A stretch of DNA of 64,000 nt from Streptomyces hokutonensis (GTDB taxonomy: Bacteria > Actinomycetota > Actinomycetes > Streptomycetales > Streptomycetaceae). This document shows positions 25,182 through 33,445 of the stretch, one piece after another. Position 1 is the stretch's first letter; each line of letters opens with the position of its first letter. The notes under the pieces were generated by a model, which saw nothing but the letters and a program-made list of their open reading frames with translations, searched no databases and had not been told where the DNA came from. The DNA lies in NCBI RefSeq assembly GCF_000376565.1, contig NZ_BARG01000046.1:120064-184063 (forward strand), read 5' to 3'. The position numbers and the translations under genes were made by a program.

Positions 25182-25832
25182 TCAGCGTCGATCGGCCCTG
25201 CGCGGTCGTTTGAAGCAGCCCAGCACCTCGTCCGTGGTCGCGACCGTAGCGACCAATGCGAGGGTGTTGCGGATCATCGCGGGGGTGTACTCCGAGGGCA
25301 CCCCCGCGATGGCGTCCTTCGGTACGACGACGGTGTAGCCGCGGTTGACGGCGTCGAACACCGCGTTGGGGATCGCCACGTTGGCCGAGACGCCGGTGAC
25401 GATCAGGGTGCGGCAGCCCAAGTTCCGTAGCAGCGCGTCGACTTCGGTGCCCTGGATCGGTGACAGGCCGTGCAGCCGTCGTACGACGAAGTCCTCCTCG
25501 GCGACCTCGATCGGGGGTGCCACGCGGACCGCCGCGGTGCCCGAGAGCTGCTGGACGGGCAGGCGTTCGGCGGCGCGGAACAGGCGGGCGTTGTGGTTCG
25601 CGCCCCGGCCGTCCGGGCGGCGTTCGGCGAGGGCGTGGATCACCTGGACCCCGCCCTCGTGCGCGGCGGCGACCAGCCGGGCGACATTGGCGAGTGCGCC
25701 CGACGAGCGTGCGGCGAGGGCGAGTTCGGGCAGCGCACTGTCCGGGCCGACCACGCCCTGTTGACATTCGACGGTGAGCAGGGCAGTGCTCACCGTGTCG
25801 AGGATCTCACTGAGTTGTGCGTGCGACGGCAT
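25182..25832 (-). CDS. Isochorismatase-fold protein with altered catalytic triad
   Basis: A 216-residue protein with the cysteine-hydrolase fold: LLTVECQQGVVG (strand 1), EDFVVRRLHGLSPIQGTEVDALLRNLG, and TLIVTGVSANVAIPNAVFDAVNRGYTVVV. The family triad is Asp-Lys-Cys. By alignment of these segments the Asp of the VxDMQ motif is Glu here, the Lys is Arg, and the nucleophile Cys is Ala (VSANVAI instead of TDVCV). It is therefore probably not a normal hydrolase; a binding or regulatory role is possible. Start is ATG 25832. It converges with the Rieske gene, 3 bases between stops. Confidence 0.8.
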   Translation of the reverse strand: MPSHAQLSEILDTVSTALLTVECQQGVVGPDSALPELALAARSSGALANVARLVAAAHEGGVQVIHALAERRPDGRGANHNARLFRAAERLPVQQLSGTAAVRVAPPIEVAEEDFVVRRLHGLSPIQGTEVDALLRNLGCRTLIVTGVSANVAIPNAVFDAVNRGYTVVVPKDAIAGVPSEYTPAMIRNTLALVATVATTDEVLGCFKRPRRADRR

Positions 25833-25981
25833 GGCTCTCCCTTGTCGTCGACGGCCGGGGCGGGTGACAGTAACGAGCATCGCGTGCGTTCGGAAGACGA
25901 CCGGCGCCCATCCGGCCACATTTCCTGACGTACCGTCAGAAGCGGCTGCCCGCCGCTCGCGCCGTTGCCGAAGGGGATCGC

Positions 25982-26449
25982 ATGACCGCCACTCAGCGTC
26001 GAGGCCGGAAGATCATGATGACACCCGAGGAGCTGGACGAGTTCCTCGCCGCCGAGCGGACCTGCCGCGTCGCGACCGTCTCCGCCGACGGGGCCCCGCA
26101 CGTCAGCCCGCTGTGGTTCGCCTGGGACGGCACCTCGCTCTGGCTGTACTCGATCACCCGCAGCAAGCGCTGGGCCGACCTGCGCCGCGACCAGCGCGTC
26201 GCCGTGGTCGTCGACGGGGGGCACGCCTACGACGAGCTGCGGGGCGTCGAGCTGTCCGGGACCGTGGAGTTCGTGGGCGAGTCCCCGCGCACGGGTGAGC
26301 CGCAGCCCGAACTCGTCGCGGTGGAGAAGCTGTTCGCGCAGAAGAACTTCGGCCTGGACGCGATGCCCTACGACGGCCGGCACGCCTGGATTCGGCTGAC
26401 GCCGGACACGGTCACGTCCTGGGACTTCCGCAAGTTGGCGGCGCTGTAG
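25982..26449 (+). CDS. Pyridoxamine 5'-phosphate oxidase-family FMN/F420 split-barrel protein
   Basis: A 155-residue split-barrel flavin-binding protein. It shows MTPEELDEFLAAERTCRVATVSADGAPHVSPLWFAWDG (the typical first two strands), ITRSKRWADLRRDQRVAVVVDGG and AWIRLTPDTVTSWDFRK at the end. Such actinobacterial proteins bind FMN, F420 or heme; the cofactor cannot be chosen here. ATG 25982 follows GAAGGGGATCGC. Confidence 0.82.
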   Translation: MTATQRRGRKIMMTPEELDEFLAAERTCRVATVSADGAPHVSPLWFAWDGTSLWLYSITRSKRWADLRRDQRVAVVVDGGHAYDELRGVELSGTVEFVGESPRTGEPQPELVAVEKLFAQKNFGLDAMPYDGRHAWIRLTPDTVTSWDFRKLAAL

Positions 26450-26549
26450 GGGAGATCGCCGGGCTGGGCACACGTCGGCGGCTCTCCGGGCGGACTGGCC
26501 CCGCCACGCGCACACCGGCTGCCCTGACGGCGAGCCGCCCGCGCTGCCC

Positions 26550-26578
26550 GCAAGTCGCCAGCCCTGCCCGCGACTTGC
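26550..26578. terminator. Bidirectional terminator candidate
   Basis: GCAAGTCGC (26550-26558) and GCGACTTGC (26570-26578) form a perfect 9-bp hairpin with an 11-base loop. It sits between the convergent split-barrel and LysR genes. Confidence 0.55.
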
Positions 26579-26591
26579 CCCGGGCAGGCCG

Positions 26592-27494
26592 TCAGACGAC
26601 CGTCTCGGCCGCTGCCCGCAGCGCCGCGACCGCCGCGCGGATGGAGGGGCGGCGGTCGGCGTCCGCGCGCCAGACGACGTAGACATGCCGGCTCACCCGC
26701 TGCTTCAGCGGGACGGTGACGACCCCGGCGGGCATCGGGCTGCGGCCCAGCAGAGGCGCGATGCAGACGCCCAACCCGGCCGCCACCAGCCCCAGTTGGG
26801 TGTGCGTCTCGGCGGCGCGGTGGCCGATGATCGGCTCGATGCCCCGGGAGCGCAGGGTGAACATCAGCCACTCGTGGCAGAACTCGCCCTCGGCCCAGGT
26901 GATCCACTCGTCCTCGGCGAACTCCCCGAGGTCCACCTCCTCACGGCCCGCCAGCGGATGTCCGGCCGGCATCGCCACATCGGCGGGGTCGTCCAGGATC
27001 GGCGCCTTGACCAGGCCGTCGGGCAGCGGCATCGGCTTGTTGTACCAGTCGAGGACGACCGCGAGGTCGAGATCGCCGCGCACGACGCCCGCGATACCGC
27101 TCTCCGGCTCCAGTTCGGTGGAGCGGACGCGCAGCGCGGGGTGCTCGGCGCGCAGCGCGGCGAGTGCGGCGGGGAAGAGACCGCGGGCGGCGGTCGGAAA
27201 CGCGGAGAGCCTCAACTCGCCCACCACCTGGCCGCGTTGGGCCTCCAGATCCGCCTGGGCCAACTCCACCTGGGACAGGATCCGGCCCGCGTGCTCGGCG
27301 AGCAGCCGGCCGGCGTCGGTGAGCCGCACTCCCCGTCCGTTCTTGGCGAGGAGCTGCTGTCCCACCTCCCGCTCCAGCTTGGACATCTGCTGCGACACGG
27401 CCGAGGTCGTCACATGCAGCCCCTCGGCCGCACCACTGACCGAGCCGTGCCGGGCCAGGGCGTCCAGGGTGCGCAGCCGCTCCAGGTTCAACAT
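26592..27494 (-). CDS. LysR-family transcriptional regulator
   Basis: A 300-residue LysR regulator. The N-terminal winged helix LERLRTLDALARHGSVSGAAEGLHVTTSAVSQQMSKLEREVGQQL is classical. A periplasmic-binding-like effector domain follows (GELRLSAFPTAARGLFPAALAALR, LDLAVVLDWYNKPMPLPDGL). Start is ATG 27494. No obvious divergent partner lies next to it: the MocR gene upstream is co-directional. The target and inducer are therefore unknown. Confidence 0.9.
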   Translation of the reverse strand: MLNLERLRTLDALARHGSVSGAAEGLHVTTSAVSQQMSKLEREVGQQLLAKNGRGVRLTDAGRLLAEHAGRILSQVELAQADLEAQRGQVVGELRLSAFPTAARGLFPAALAALRAEHPALRVRSTELEPESGIAGVVRGDLDLAVVLDWYNKPMPLPDGLVKAPILDDPADVAMPAGHPLAGREEVDLGEFAEDEWITWAEGEFCHEWLMFTLRSRGIEPIIGHRAAETHTQLGLVAAGLGVCIAPLLGRSPMPAGVVTVPLKQRVSRHVYVVWRADADRRPSIRAAVAALRAAAETVV

Positions 27495-27553
27495 GTAAGC
27501 GATGCTACGAGAAACCCGGAGTCGCGTCCCGCTCGCGCTACAAGGTCACGCCC

Positions 27554-28885
27554 TTACGCGTAGCCGCGCATCGGCGTCCGGCCGCACGCGGAGGCGATCG
27601 CCTCCGCCAGCCGCCCGGTCTCGTCGGCCGTCAGGGTCGAGACGGTGATCCGGATGCCGGGCGGTGCGCTCATCCGGAAGCGGGCGCCGGGCGCCACGGC
27701 CCAGCCCGCGTGGAGGAGGCGGGAGACCGCGCCGGTCTCGTCCGGTACCGGGATCCAGACGTTGAGGCCGCTGCGGCCGTACGCCGCGACCCCGTGGTCG
27801 GCGAGCGCGGCGATCAGCGCGTCGCGGCGGCGGCCGTAGGCGGCGGCCACGGCCGGGGTGTCCACCGCGCCGTCGGCCCAGAGCCTGGCAACGGCGCGCT
27901 GGATGATCCGGCTGACCCAGCCAGGACCGAGGCGCTGGCGGCCACGGACCCGGTCGAGGGTGACGGTGTCCCCGGTGAGCACGGCGAGGCGCAGATCGGG
28001 GCCGTAGGCCTTGGCCGCCGAGCGCACGAAGGCCCAGTGACGGGTGGCGCCGGCCAGCGGGTGCAGGGGCTGGTCGACGATGCCGTGGCCGTGGTCGTCC
28101 TCGATCAGCAGGGTCTCCGGGTGGTCGCGGAGCACGGAACGCAGGGCACGCGCGCGCGTGGCGCTCACCACGGCTCCGGTGGGGTTCTGCGCCCGGTCGG
28201 TGACGATCAGGGCCCGCGCGCCGGACGCCAGCGCGGCGCGCACGTCGTCGGGGTGCGGTCCGTCGTCGTCGACGCGGACGGGGGTGACGCGCAGGCCGAG
28301 CGCCGGTACGAGGTCGAGCAGGCTGCCCCACCCCGGGTCCTCGACGGCGACGGTGTCACCGGGCTTCAGATGGGCGGCGAGGACGCGCTCGATGGCGTCC
28401 AGCGACCCGGAGGCGACGGCCACGGGGCCGGCCGGCACACCGTCCGCGTCCAGCGCGGCCCGCGCGATGCGTGCCAGCTCCGGTTCGACCGGGTCGTCGC
28501 CGTACATGACCGGTTCCCGGTCGGAGAGTTCGGCGGCCCAGGCGAACGCCCCGGCGAGGGAGGGCAGCAGGGCGGGATCCGGATTTCCGTGCGACACCTC
28601 GCGCACCCCCTCCGGCACCTCCACACGGATGTGCTCCCGCCCGGTCGTGGCCGGCTTCGGCCGCACCCGGCTGCCGCGCCGCCCGGCGGTCTCGATGACC
28701 CCGCGCTCCCGCAGGGTCCGGTACGCGGCCGCGACCGTATTGGGATTCACCCCCAGCTCTACGGCCAACTCCCGCATCGGCGGCAGCAGTTGCCCCGGCT
28801 CCAGCTCTCCCGAGCCCACCGCGCGCTCGACGTCGGCAGCGATGTCGGCTGCGCGTCGCCCTTCGATCCGGTATTCTCCTAGCAC
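27554..28885 (-). CDS. MocR-type regulator: GntR winged helix fused to PLP aminotransferase domain
   Basis: A 443-residue fusion. Residues ~10-75 are a GntR winged helix (LLPPMRELAVELGVNPNTVAAAYRTLRERG). The remainder is a fold-type I aminotransferase domain with the PLP lysine in RSAAKAYGPDLRLAVL, plus DRAQNPTGAVVS and IEDDHGHG. MocR regulators such as PdxR use PLP as ligand and control vitamin B6 or GABA genes. Start is GTG 28885, which lies inside the proximal copy of a direct repeat, pointing to autorepression. It is divergent from a PNPOx-like gene, the likely target. Confidence 0.88.
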   Translation of the reverse strand: MLGEYRIEGRRAADIAADVERAVGSGELEPGQLLPPMRELAVELGVNPNTVAAAYRTLRERGVIETAGRRGSRVRPKPATTGREHIRVEVPEGVREVSHGNPDPALLPSLAGAFAWAAELSDREPVMYGDDPVEPELARIARAALDADGVPAGPVAVASGSLDAIERVLAAHLKPGDTVAVEDPGWGSLLDLVPALGLRVTPVRVDDDGPHPDDVRAALASGARALIVTDRAQNPTGAVVSATRARALRSVLRDHPETLLIEDDHGHGIVDQPLHPLAGATRHWAFVRSAAKAYGPDLRLAVLTGDTVTLDRVRGRQRLGPGWVSRIIQRAVARLWADGAVDTPAVAAAYGRRRDALIAALADHGVAAYGRSGLNVWIPVPDETGAVSRLLHAGWAVAPGARFRMSAPPGIRITVSTLTADETGRLAEAIASACGRTPMRGYA

Positions 28886-28909
28886 AAAGCTAACTATGCA
28901 CTAGTGCAA
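28879..28909. promoter_or_regulatory. MocR operator: two direct repeats 22 bp apart
   Basis: CTAGCACAA (28879-28887) and CTAGTGCAA (28901-28909) repeat with 22-bp spacing, two helical turns. The second lies inside the perfect palindrome TGCACTAGTGCA (28897-28908). The GTG start of the MocR gene (28885-28883) is inside the first copy. MocR/PdxR proteins are known to bind spaced direct repeats. Confidence 0.6.
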
Positions 28910-28950
28910 TACACATCGCAACTCGAACACCGATGAACACGGAGAACGTC

Positions 28951-29637
28951 ATGCAGGGGACGACGACGCAGCCGATACCGCAGCCCGCGGCGTACACACC
29001 GACCGACCTGACCGTGCCCACGCGTTCCGCGGAACGGGCGTCGTACGACAAGGAGTTGGTGCACGCGATACTGGACACGGCCTACGTCTGTCATCTCGGC
29101 TTCGTGCGCGACGGCCGGCCGGTCGTGCTGCCGACGTTGTTCGGGCGGGTCGGGGAGCGGCTGTACGTGCACGGTTCGACGGGTGCGCGTCCGCTGCGGA
29201 TGACGGGGAAGGCCGACCCGGGGCTCCCGGTGTGCCTGACGGTCACCCACGTCGACGGTCTCGTCCTGGCCCGCTCCGCCTTCCACCACTCGATCAACTA
29301 CCGCTCCGTGGTGGTGCACGGCATCGCCCACCAGGTGACGGACCCCGAGGAGAAGCGGACGGCGCTGGACGCGCTGGTCGACCATGTCGTGCCCGGCCGT
29401 TCGGCGGACTCGCGGCCCGGCAACAAGAAGGAACTCGCCGCCACCATGGTGATCCGCCTCGACCTCGACGAGGTCTCCGCCAAGCTCCGCACCGGCGGCG
29501 CGAACGACGAGCCCGAGGACCTGGACCTCCCCCACTGGGCCGGCGTCCTCCCCCTGAACACCGGTTACGGCACCCCGCTCCCGAACGACGACCTGTCCCC
29601 CGGCATCGAACTCCCCGGCTACCTGGCGGAGTTGTGA
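28951..29637 (+). CDS. Pyridoxamine 5'-phosphate oxidase-family flavin-binding protein
   Basis: A 228-residue FMN split-barrel protein of the flavin-nucleotide-binding branch: LVHAILDTAYVCHLGFVRDGRPVVLPTLFGRVGERLYVHGS, then GLPVCLTVTHVDGLVLARSAFHHSINYRSVVVHG. ATG 28951 is chosen because GGAG lies eight bases upstream; ATG 28933 has none. It is divergent from the MocR regulator, overlaps the PaiB-like gene by TGATG and is probably cotranscribed with it. Confidence 0.85.
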   Translation: MQGTTTQPIPQPAAYTPTDLTVPTRSAERASYDKELVHAILDTAYVCHLGFVRDGRPVVLPTLFGRVGERLYVHGSTGARPLRMTGKADPGLPVCLTVTHVDGLVLARSAFHHSINYRSVVVHGIAHQVTDPEEKRTALDALVDHVVPGRSADSRPGNKKELAATMVIRLDLDEVSAKLRTGGANDEPEDLDLPHWAGVLPLNTGYGTPLPNDDLSPGIELPGYLAEL

Positions 29638-30269
29638 TGCTGATCCACCCCTGGGACGCACCCCACGACGACACCGAGTGGCAACACTGGCTCGCCGCCC
29701 ACGACTTCGGCCAACTGGCCGTCAACGGACCACCCGGCGAACCCCCGTTGATCCAGCCCCTCCACTTCGCCTACGACCCCGAGCGCGGCGAGGCGGTCAC
29801 CCACCTGGCCCGCCCCAACCCCCTGTGGCCGGCGCTGGAGTCGAACCCCCAGGTGGTGCTGAGCGTCGTCGACGACTACGTGTTCATCCCCGGCCCCTGG
29901 CAGGCGGACCCGGACGTCCCACCGGAACACGGCGTCCCGACCAGCTTCTACGCGGCCGTCCAACTCCGCTGCACCGCCCACCTCGTGGACGACCCGACCG
30001 AGAAGGCGACCCTCCTCAACCGCCAGGTCGGCCACTTCCAGCCCGAGGGCGGCACCACACCGGTCGCCCCCGGCGAGCCCCCGAACGGCCGCCTGCTGTC
30101 CGGCATCCGCGCCGTACGCCTCGAAGTCACCGGCGTACGGGCCAAGTTCAAGTACGCGGGCAAGCGGTCGGCGGAGGTCCAGGACCGCATCGCGGCGGGA
30201 CTTGCGGGGCGGGGCGGGGTGCGGGACGACGTGGCGCGGGGGCATTTGCTGCGGCGGCGGGAGGGGTGA
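29637..30269 (+). CDS. FMN-binding negative transcriptional regulator-like protein (PaiB family)
   Basis: A 210-residue PaiB-type split-barrel protein: MLIHPWDAPHDDTEW at the start, PLIQPLHFAYDPERGEAVTHLARPNPLW, VDDYVFIPGPWQADPDVPPEHGVPTSFYAAVQL, and GIRAVRLEVTGVRAKFKYAGKRS with the family tail of QDR-type residues. B. subtilis PaiB represses sporulation and protease genes; direct DNA binding here is unproven. Start ATG 29637 overlaps the preceding stop (TGATG), so it is coupled to the flavin protein. Confidence 0.85.
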   Translation: MLIHPWDAPHDDTEWQHWLAAHDFGQLAVNGPPGEPPLIQPLHFAYDPERGEAVTHLARPNPLWPALESNPQVVLSVVDDYVFIPGPWQADPDVPPEHGVPTSFYAAVQLRCTAHLVDDPTEKATLLNRQVGHFQPEGGTTPVAPGEPPNGRLLSGIRAVRLEVTGVRAKFKYAGKRSAEVQDRIAAGLAGRGGVRDDVARGHLLRRREG

Positions 30270-30319
30270 GGCGGGGGTGGGCATGAGGGTGAGAGTGCCG
30301 GTGCCGGTGCCGCCTGCGG

Positions 30320-30703
30320 TCAGCCGAAGTAGAGCTCGACGTGTTTGTCCAGACAGAGCCTCATGACGACGACCAGTCGGCGGGCGTCAGCGAGATGGCG
30401 TTGCAGAACGGGGTCGCTGCCATCGTGCTGGCGTCGCTCGACGATTGCTTCCAGTCGGGGCAGCATGGCCGCGCATTGGGCGGGTGTGAACTCGGAGACG
30501 ACGTCGTCCGGATGGTCGAGCAGCGGTTCCAGCGCGGTGGTGACGCTGTTCCACTGACGGTCTCCGCCGAAGCCGTGCATCTCGTCGAGGTCGAAGCCCT
30601 CGGCCTGCGCCAGCCATTGCCTGAACTCGGCGAAGCCTCTGTAGGACCACTCGGCGTCCGGGCTGGTCACGTCGCCGTCCGCGGGGTAGAGCATGAGCCC
30701 CAT
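30320..30703 (-). CDS. Hypothetical cytoplasmic protein
   Basis: A 127-residue acidic protein I do not recognise. It opens MGLMLYPADGDVTSPDAEWSYRGFAEFRQWLA, with a central DLDEMHGFGGDRQWNSV and a helical C terminus, ARRLVVVMRLCLDKHVELYFG. There is no signal or membrane segment. The compact size and aromatic opening recall immunity-type or SMI1-like small proteins, but that is only an impression. It lies 31 bases downstream of the EamA gene on the same strand and may be co-transcribed. Confidence 0.6.
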   Translation of the reverse strand: MGLMLYPADGDVTSPDAEWSYRGFAEFRQWLAQAEGFDLDEMHGFGGDRQWNSVTTALEPLLDHPDDVVSEFTPAQCAAMLPRLEAIVERRQHDGSDPVLQRHLADARRLVVVMRLCLDKHVELYFG

Positions 30704-30734
30704 CAGGTCCTCCTTGCCCGTGCTCGGCTTGAGC

Positions 30735-31733
30735 CTAGGCGGCCGTTTCCCGACGGGACAACTCCCTTTCGGGGCCGCCGATCGCGACCGGTTCCTCCGA
30801 GCCCTTCGTCGGAGCCGAGGACTGGGCGATGAACGCGCCGAGCAGGACGACCGCTCCGCCGATGATCTGCGGGGCGGAGAGGTGTTCGCCGAGGAGGATC
30901 CAGGCGAGGACCGTCGCGATGACCGCTTCGAGGCAGGCGACGACGCCGGCGACCTGTGGGGAGAGGCGGCGGACGGAGACGACTCCGGTGACGTAGGCCA
31001 GGACCGTGGCGATCAGGACGATCCAGGCGAGGAGGAGCGCGGCCGGGACCGCGTTGCCGTTCATGTGGGCGTCGCCCTTGAGGACGGACCAGGGCATGGT
31101 CCAGGGGCGGGCCACGGCGGTGAGGACGAGGGCGCCGACGAGCAGGCCGTAGGCGATCACGCCGAGCGGGTCGGGGACCTCGGTGCCCGCGTCGCTGCCC
31201 TGGTCGGAGAGGACGAAGTAGCCGACCTGGCAGCAGGCCGCGGCGAGCGCGAGCAGCAGGCCGACGGCGTCGAAGCTCAGGCCCGACCACACCTCGACGA
31301 CGCAGGCGAGGCCGCCGGCCGCGAGGACCACGCCGAGCGCGGCGGCGCGGGTGACCGGACGCCGCTGCACGAACCGGACCCAGCCGAGCACGAGGGCCGG
31401 TGCGAGGTACTCGACGAGCAGGGCGACACCGACGGGTATGCGGGAGATCGCGGCGAAGTAGCAGGCCTGGACGCCCGCGACGGCGAGCAGTCCGAAGCCG
31501 AGGAGCAGTGCGGGGCGGCTCCGGACGAGTGCGCGGTGGCGCACGGCGAGCGGCAGCATCACCAGGGCGGCGCCTGCCACCCGCAGCCACACCACGTGCA
31601 GCGGGTCGAGGCCCGCCTCGATCAGCGGTTTGGCCGCGACTCCGGATCCCCCGAAGGCCAGCGCGGACCCGAGCGCCAGACCGAGCCCGACACCCTTCGC
31701 CCCACCGGCGGCACTGCTCTCAGACGTATGCAC
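30735..31733 (-). CDS. EamA/DMT-family transporter
   Basis: A 332-residue inner-membrane protein with ten hydrophobic segments in two EamA repeats. Repeat one includes GSALAFGGSGVAAKPLIEAGLDPLHVVWLRVAGAALVMLPL and PVGVALLVEYLAPALVLGW. Repeat two includes AYVTGVVSVRRLSPQVAGVVACLEAVIATVLAWILLGE. Members export amino acids or metabolites. GTG 31733 is annotated; a GTG two codons earlier is possible and neither has a strong ribosome site. Substrate unknown. Confidence 0.85.
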   Translation of the reverse strand: MHTSESSAAGGAKGVGLGLALGSALAFGGSGVAAKPLIEAGLDPLHVVWLRVAGAALVMLPLAVRHRALVRSRPALLLGFGLLAVAGVQACYFAAISRIPVGVALLVEYLAPALVLGWVRFVQRRPVTRAAALGVVLAAGGLACVVEVWSGLSFDAVGLLLALAAACCQVGYFVLSDQGSDAGTEVPDPLGVIAYGLLVGALVLTAVARPWTMPWSVLKGDAHMNGNAVPAALLLAWIVLIATVLAYVTGVVSVRRLSPQVAGVVACLEAVIATVLAWILLGEHLSAPQIIGGAVVLLGAFIAQSSAPTKGSEEPVAIGGPERELSRRETAA

Positions 31734-31827
31734 GGCCACATGATGACAGGGGATGACATGAGCGTCACCCCCGTTGACACCTGTCTCAGCGCGTGGACGG
31801 CCTCCGCGCGGTGGGCGGCTCGCTCGG

Positions 31828-32379
31828 TCAGCAGCCCGGCTCGCCGCCCGTGACGTACTCCCCCGGCCGGCTCTCGATCCACACCAGCACCTCGGGGGAC
31901 TCGATGCCCGCGCGGTGGAGGACCTCGACGGCGCGGGCCTCGGGGTCCGCGACGAGTGCGGCGAGGAGGTCGATGCCGCCCGCCAGGTCGTCGTCGCGGA
32001 GTTCGGCGCGCTCACAGGCGTACTCGAGGGCGCCCGCGGCCAGCGGCGACCAGCCCTCCGCCGCCGGGATCACGGGGATCGCGCCGGAGTCCTCGACGCT
32101 GCCCTGCCAGCGCAGGCCGTAGCCGATGCTGCGCTGCACCAGGTAGCCGAGCAGCCGGGCGATCTGGGGGCCGTCACCGAAGACGGCACGTGCCTCGGGA
32201 TCCGACTCCAGGAGGCTGTGCAGCAGATGGGCCGTGTCGATCTGCCGGTCCCCGTCCCGCAGGGCCCGGCGGCGGGCGCCCGCCACCACCGCTGCCAGCT
32301 CTGCACTGAGCCTGGCATCGTTGTCCGCGCGGTGAATGCCCTGCTCGCGGTTCGACTGCCTGGGAATACGGGGTTGCAC
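31828..32379 (-). CDS. Clp N-terminal (R) domain protein without ATPase
   Basis: A 183-residue protein made of two Clp-N-like repeats: SAELAAVVAGARRRALRDGDRQIDTAHLLHSLLESDPEARAVFG and SPLAAGALEYACERAELRDDDLAGGIDLLAALVADPEARAVEVLHRAGI. These helices match the substrate- and adaptor-binding N domain of ClpA/ClpC, but no AAA module follows. It could act as a decoy or adaptor for ClpC. Start is GTG 32379, preceded by GGGGTAAGAG. Standalone Clp-N proteins are common in actinomycetes. Confidence 0.8.
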   Translation of the reverse strand: MQPRIPRQSNREQGIHRADNDARLSAELAAVVAGARRRALRDGDRQIDTAHLLHSLLESDPEARAVFGDGPQIARLLGYLVQRSIGYGLRWQGSVEDSGAIPVIPAAEGWSPLAAGALEYACERAELRDDDLAGGIDLLAALVADPEARAVEVLHRAGIESPEVLVWIESRPGEYVTGGEPGC

Positions 32380-32478
32380 ACTCTTACCCCATCAGTCCCC
32401 CGCATCGAGGTCATCCCCGGAGGGGAGCATTTCGGCATCCCACACAGAGTGGACTCCGGGCGACGAGATCTCCTCCTT

Positions 32479-32766
32479 ATGGATGAGATCACGCGCCTCA
32501 ACCCCGAGAGGCGCGCGCCGCCTTGCCGCGCGCCCCGTGCGCAACCGCTCTGCACCGGGCGTACGTCTTTCGCGAACGTGGAGAGCAGGTGCTGGCTGGT
32601 GGCGCTGCCGGCGGTCGACGGCAGGCAGTACGTGTACCGGGTGTACGCCCCGGAGGACGCACTGCCCGCCGACCTGTTCTGGGACGCGTGGCACTGCCAC
32701 GACGAGAGCGCCCACCCGCGCGCGTGGGATCTCTTCGACGCGGCGGTGATACGGCGCGTGGGCTGA
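32479..32766 (+). CDS. Small hypothetical protein
   Basis: A 95-residue ORF beginning at ATG 32479 behind TCTCCTCC-rich sequence. The first ~33 residues are Arg/Pro-rich and may not be translated. The C-terminal part (CWLVALPAVDGRQYVYRVYAPEDALPADLFWDAWHCHDESAHPRAWDLFDAAVIRRV) looks protein-like, with four tryptophans. An alternative start is GTG 32579. I do not recognise a family. It is divergent from the Clp-N gene. Confidence 0.45.
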   Translation: MDEITRLNPERRAPPCRAPRAQPLCTGRTSFANVESRCWLVALPAVDGRQYVYRVYAPEDALPADLFWDAWHCHDESAHPRAWDLFDAAVIRRVG

Positions 32767-32911
32767 GGCCGACGAGGTCGGTACGCTCCGAACGCGGCCG
32801 CTGCGGACACTTCCTGACGGTTCATCAGTATTGAATGTTGCGCGCCCTGCGGCTACGTTCCGCGACACCGTAGCCCGACAGCACCGTAGCCCGACAGGAA
32901 GAGGTGGTCGT

Positions 32912-33340
32912 ATGGCCGAAATCAGCGCGGAGGCACGCATCGAGGCCCCGGCCGAGAAGGTGTGGACCCAGCTCACGGACTGGTCCGCGTACGGCGAGTG
33001 GAACACGACCCACACCAACTTCCCCAAGGGCGGCCCCGAGAGCCTCGAAGCGGGCGCGACCTTCCAGGAGAACATGAAGCTGATGGGCTTCCCGGCGGAG
33101 GTCGAGTGGACCGTCGAGGAGGTGGAGGCGGCCCGGGTGCTGGCTATCCGCGGCAAGGGCCCGATGGCCGTGAACGTCGCCACCCGCTACACGCTCACAC
33201 CCGACGGCGACGCCACGACGGTCCGTATCGACGGCGAGTTCACGGGTGCGGCGGTGACGTTGATGGCGGGCAAGCTGAAGGACTCGGGGACGGCCGCCCT
33301 GAACGAATCGCTGCGCAAACTGGGCGGGCTGGTGGCCTGA
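32912..33340 (+). CDS. SRPBCC family protein
   Basis: A 142-residue START/Bet v 1-like lipid- or ligand-binding protein: AEISAEARIEAPAEKVWTQLTDWSAYGEWNTTHTNFP at the start, EVEWTVEEVEAARVLAIRG in the sheet and a C-terminal helix, MAGKLKDSGTAALNESLRKLGGLV. Start is ATG 32912 behind GGAAGAGGTGG. Actinobacterial members include aromatase/cyclase-like proteins and stress proteins; no ligand is evident. It ends at a strong hairpin shared with the PadR gene. Confidence 0.82.
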   Translation: MAEISAEARIEAPAEKVWTQLTDWSAYGEWNTTHTNFPKGGPESLEAGATFQENMKLMGFPAEVEWTVEEVEAARVLAIRGKGPMAVNVATRYTLTPDGDATTVRIDGEFTGAAVTLMAGKLKDSGTAALNESLRKLGGLVA

Positions 33341-33382
33341 GGAAGGCACCGGGGCACCGCAGGAACGGGAACGCGCACAGGG

Positions 33383-33415
33383 AAGGCGCCCCACGGAACT
33401 CCCGTGGGGCGCCTT
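33383..33415. terminator. Strong bidirectional terminator
   Basis: AAGGCGCCCCACGG (33383-33396) and CCGTGGGGCGCCTT (33402-33415) form a perfect 14-bp stem with a 5-base loop between the convergent SRPBCC and PadR genes. The flanking AA/TT ends give it a short U run in both directions. Confidence 0.8.
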
Positions 33416-33445
33416 GACCTGCTGCCCTTTCCGACCCCGAGGACA

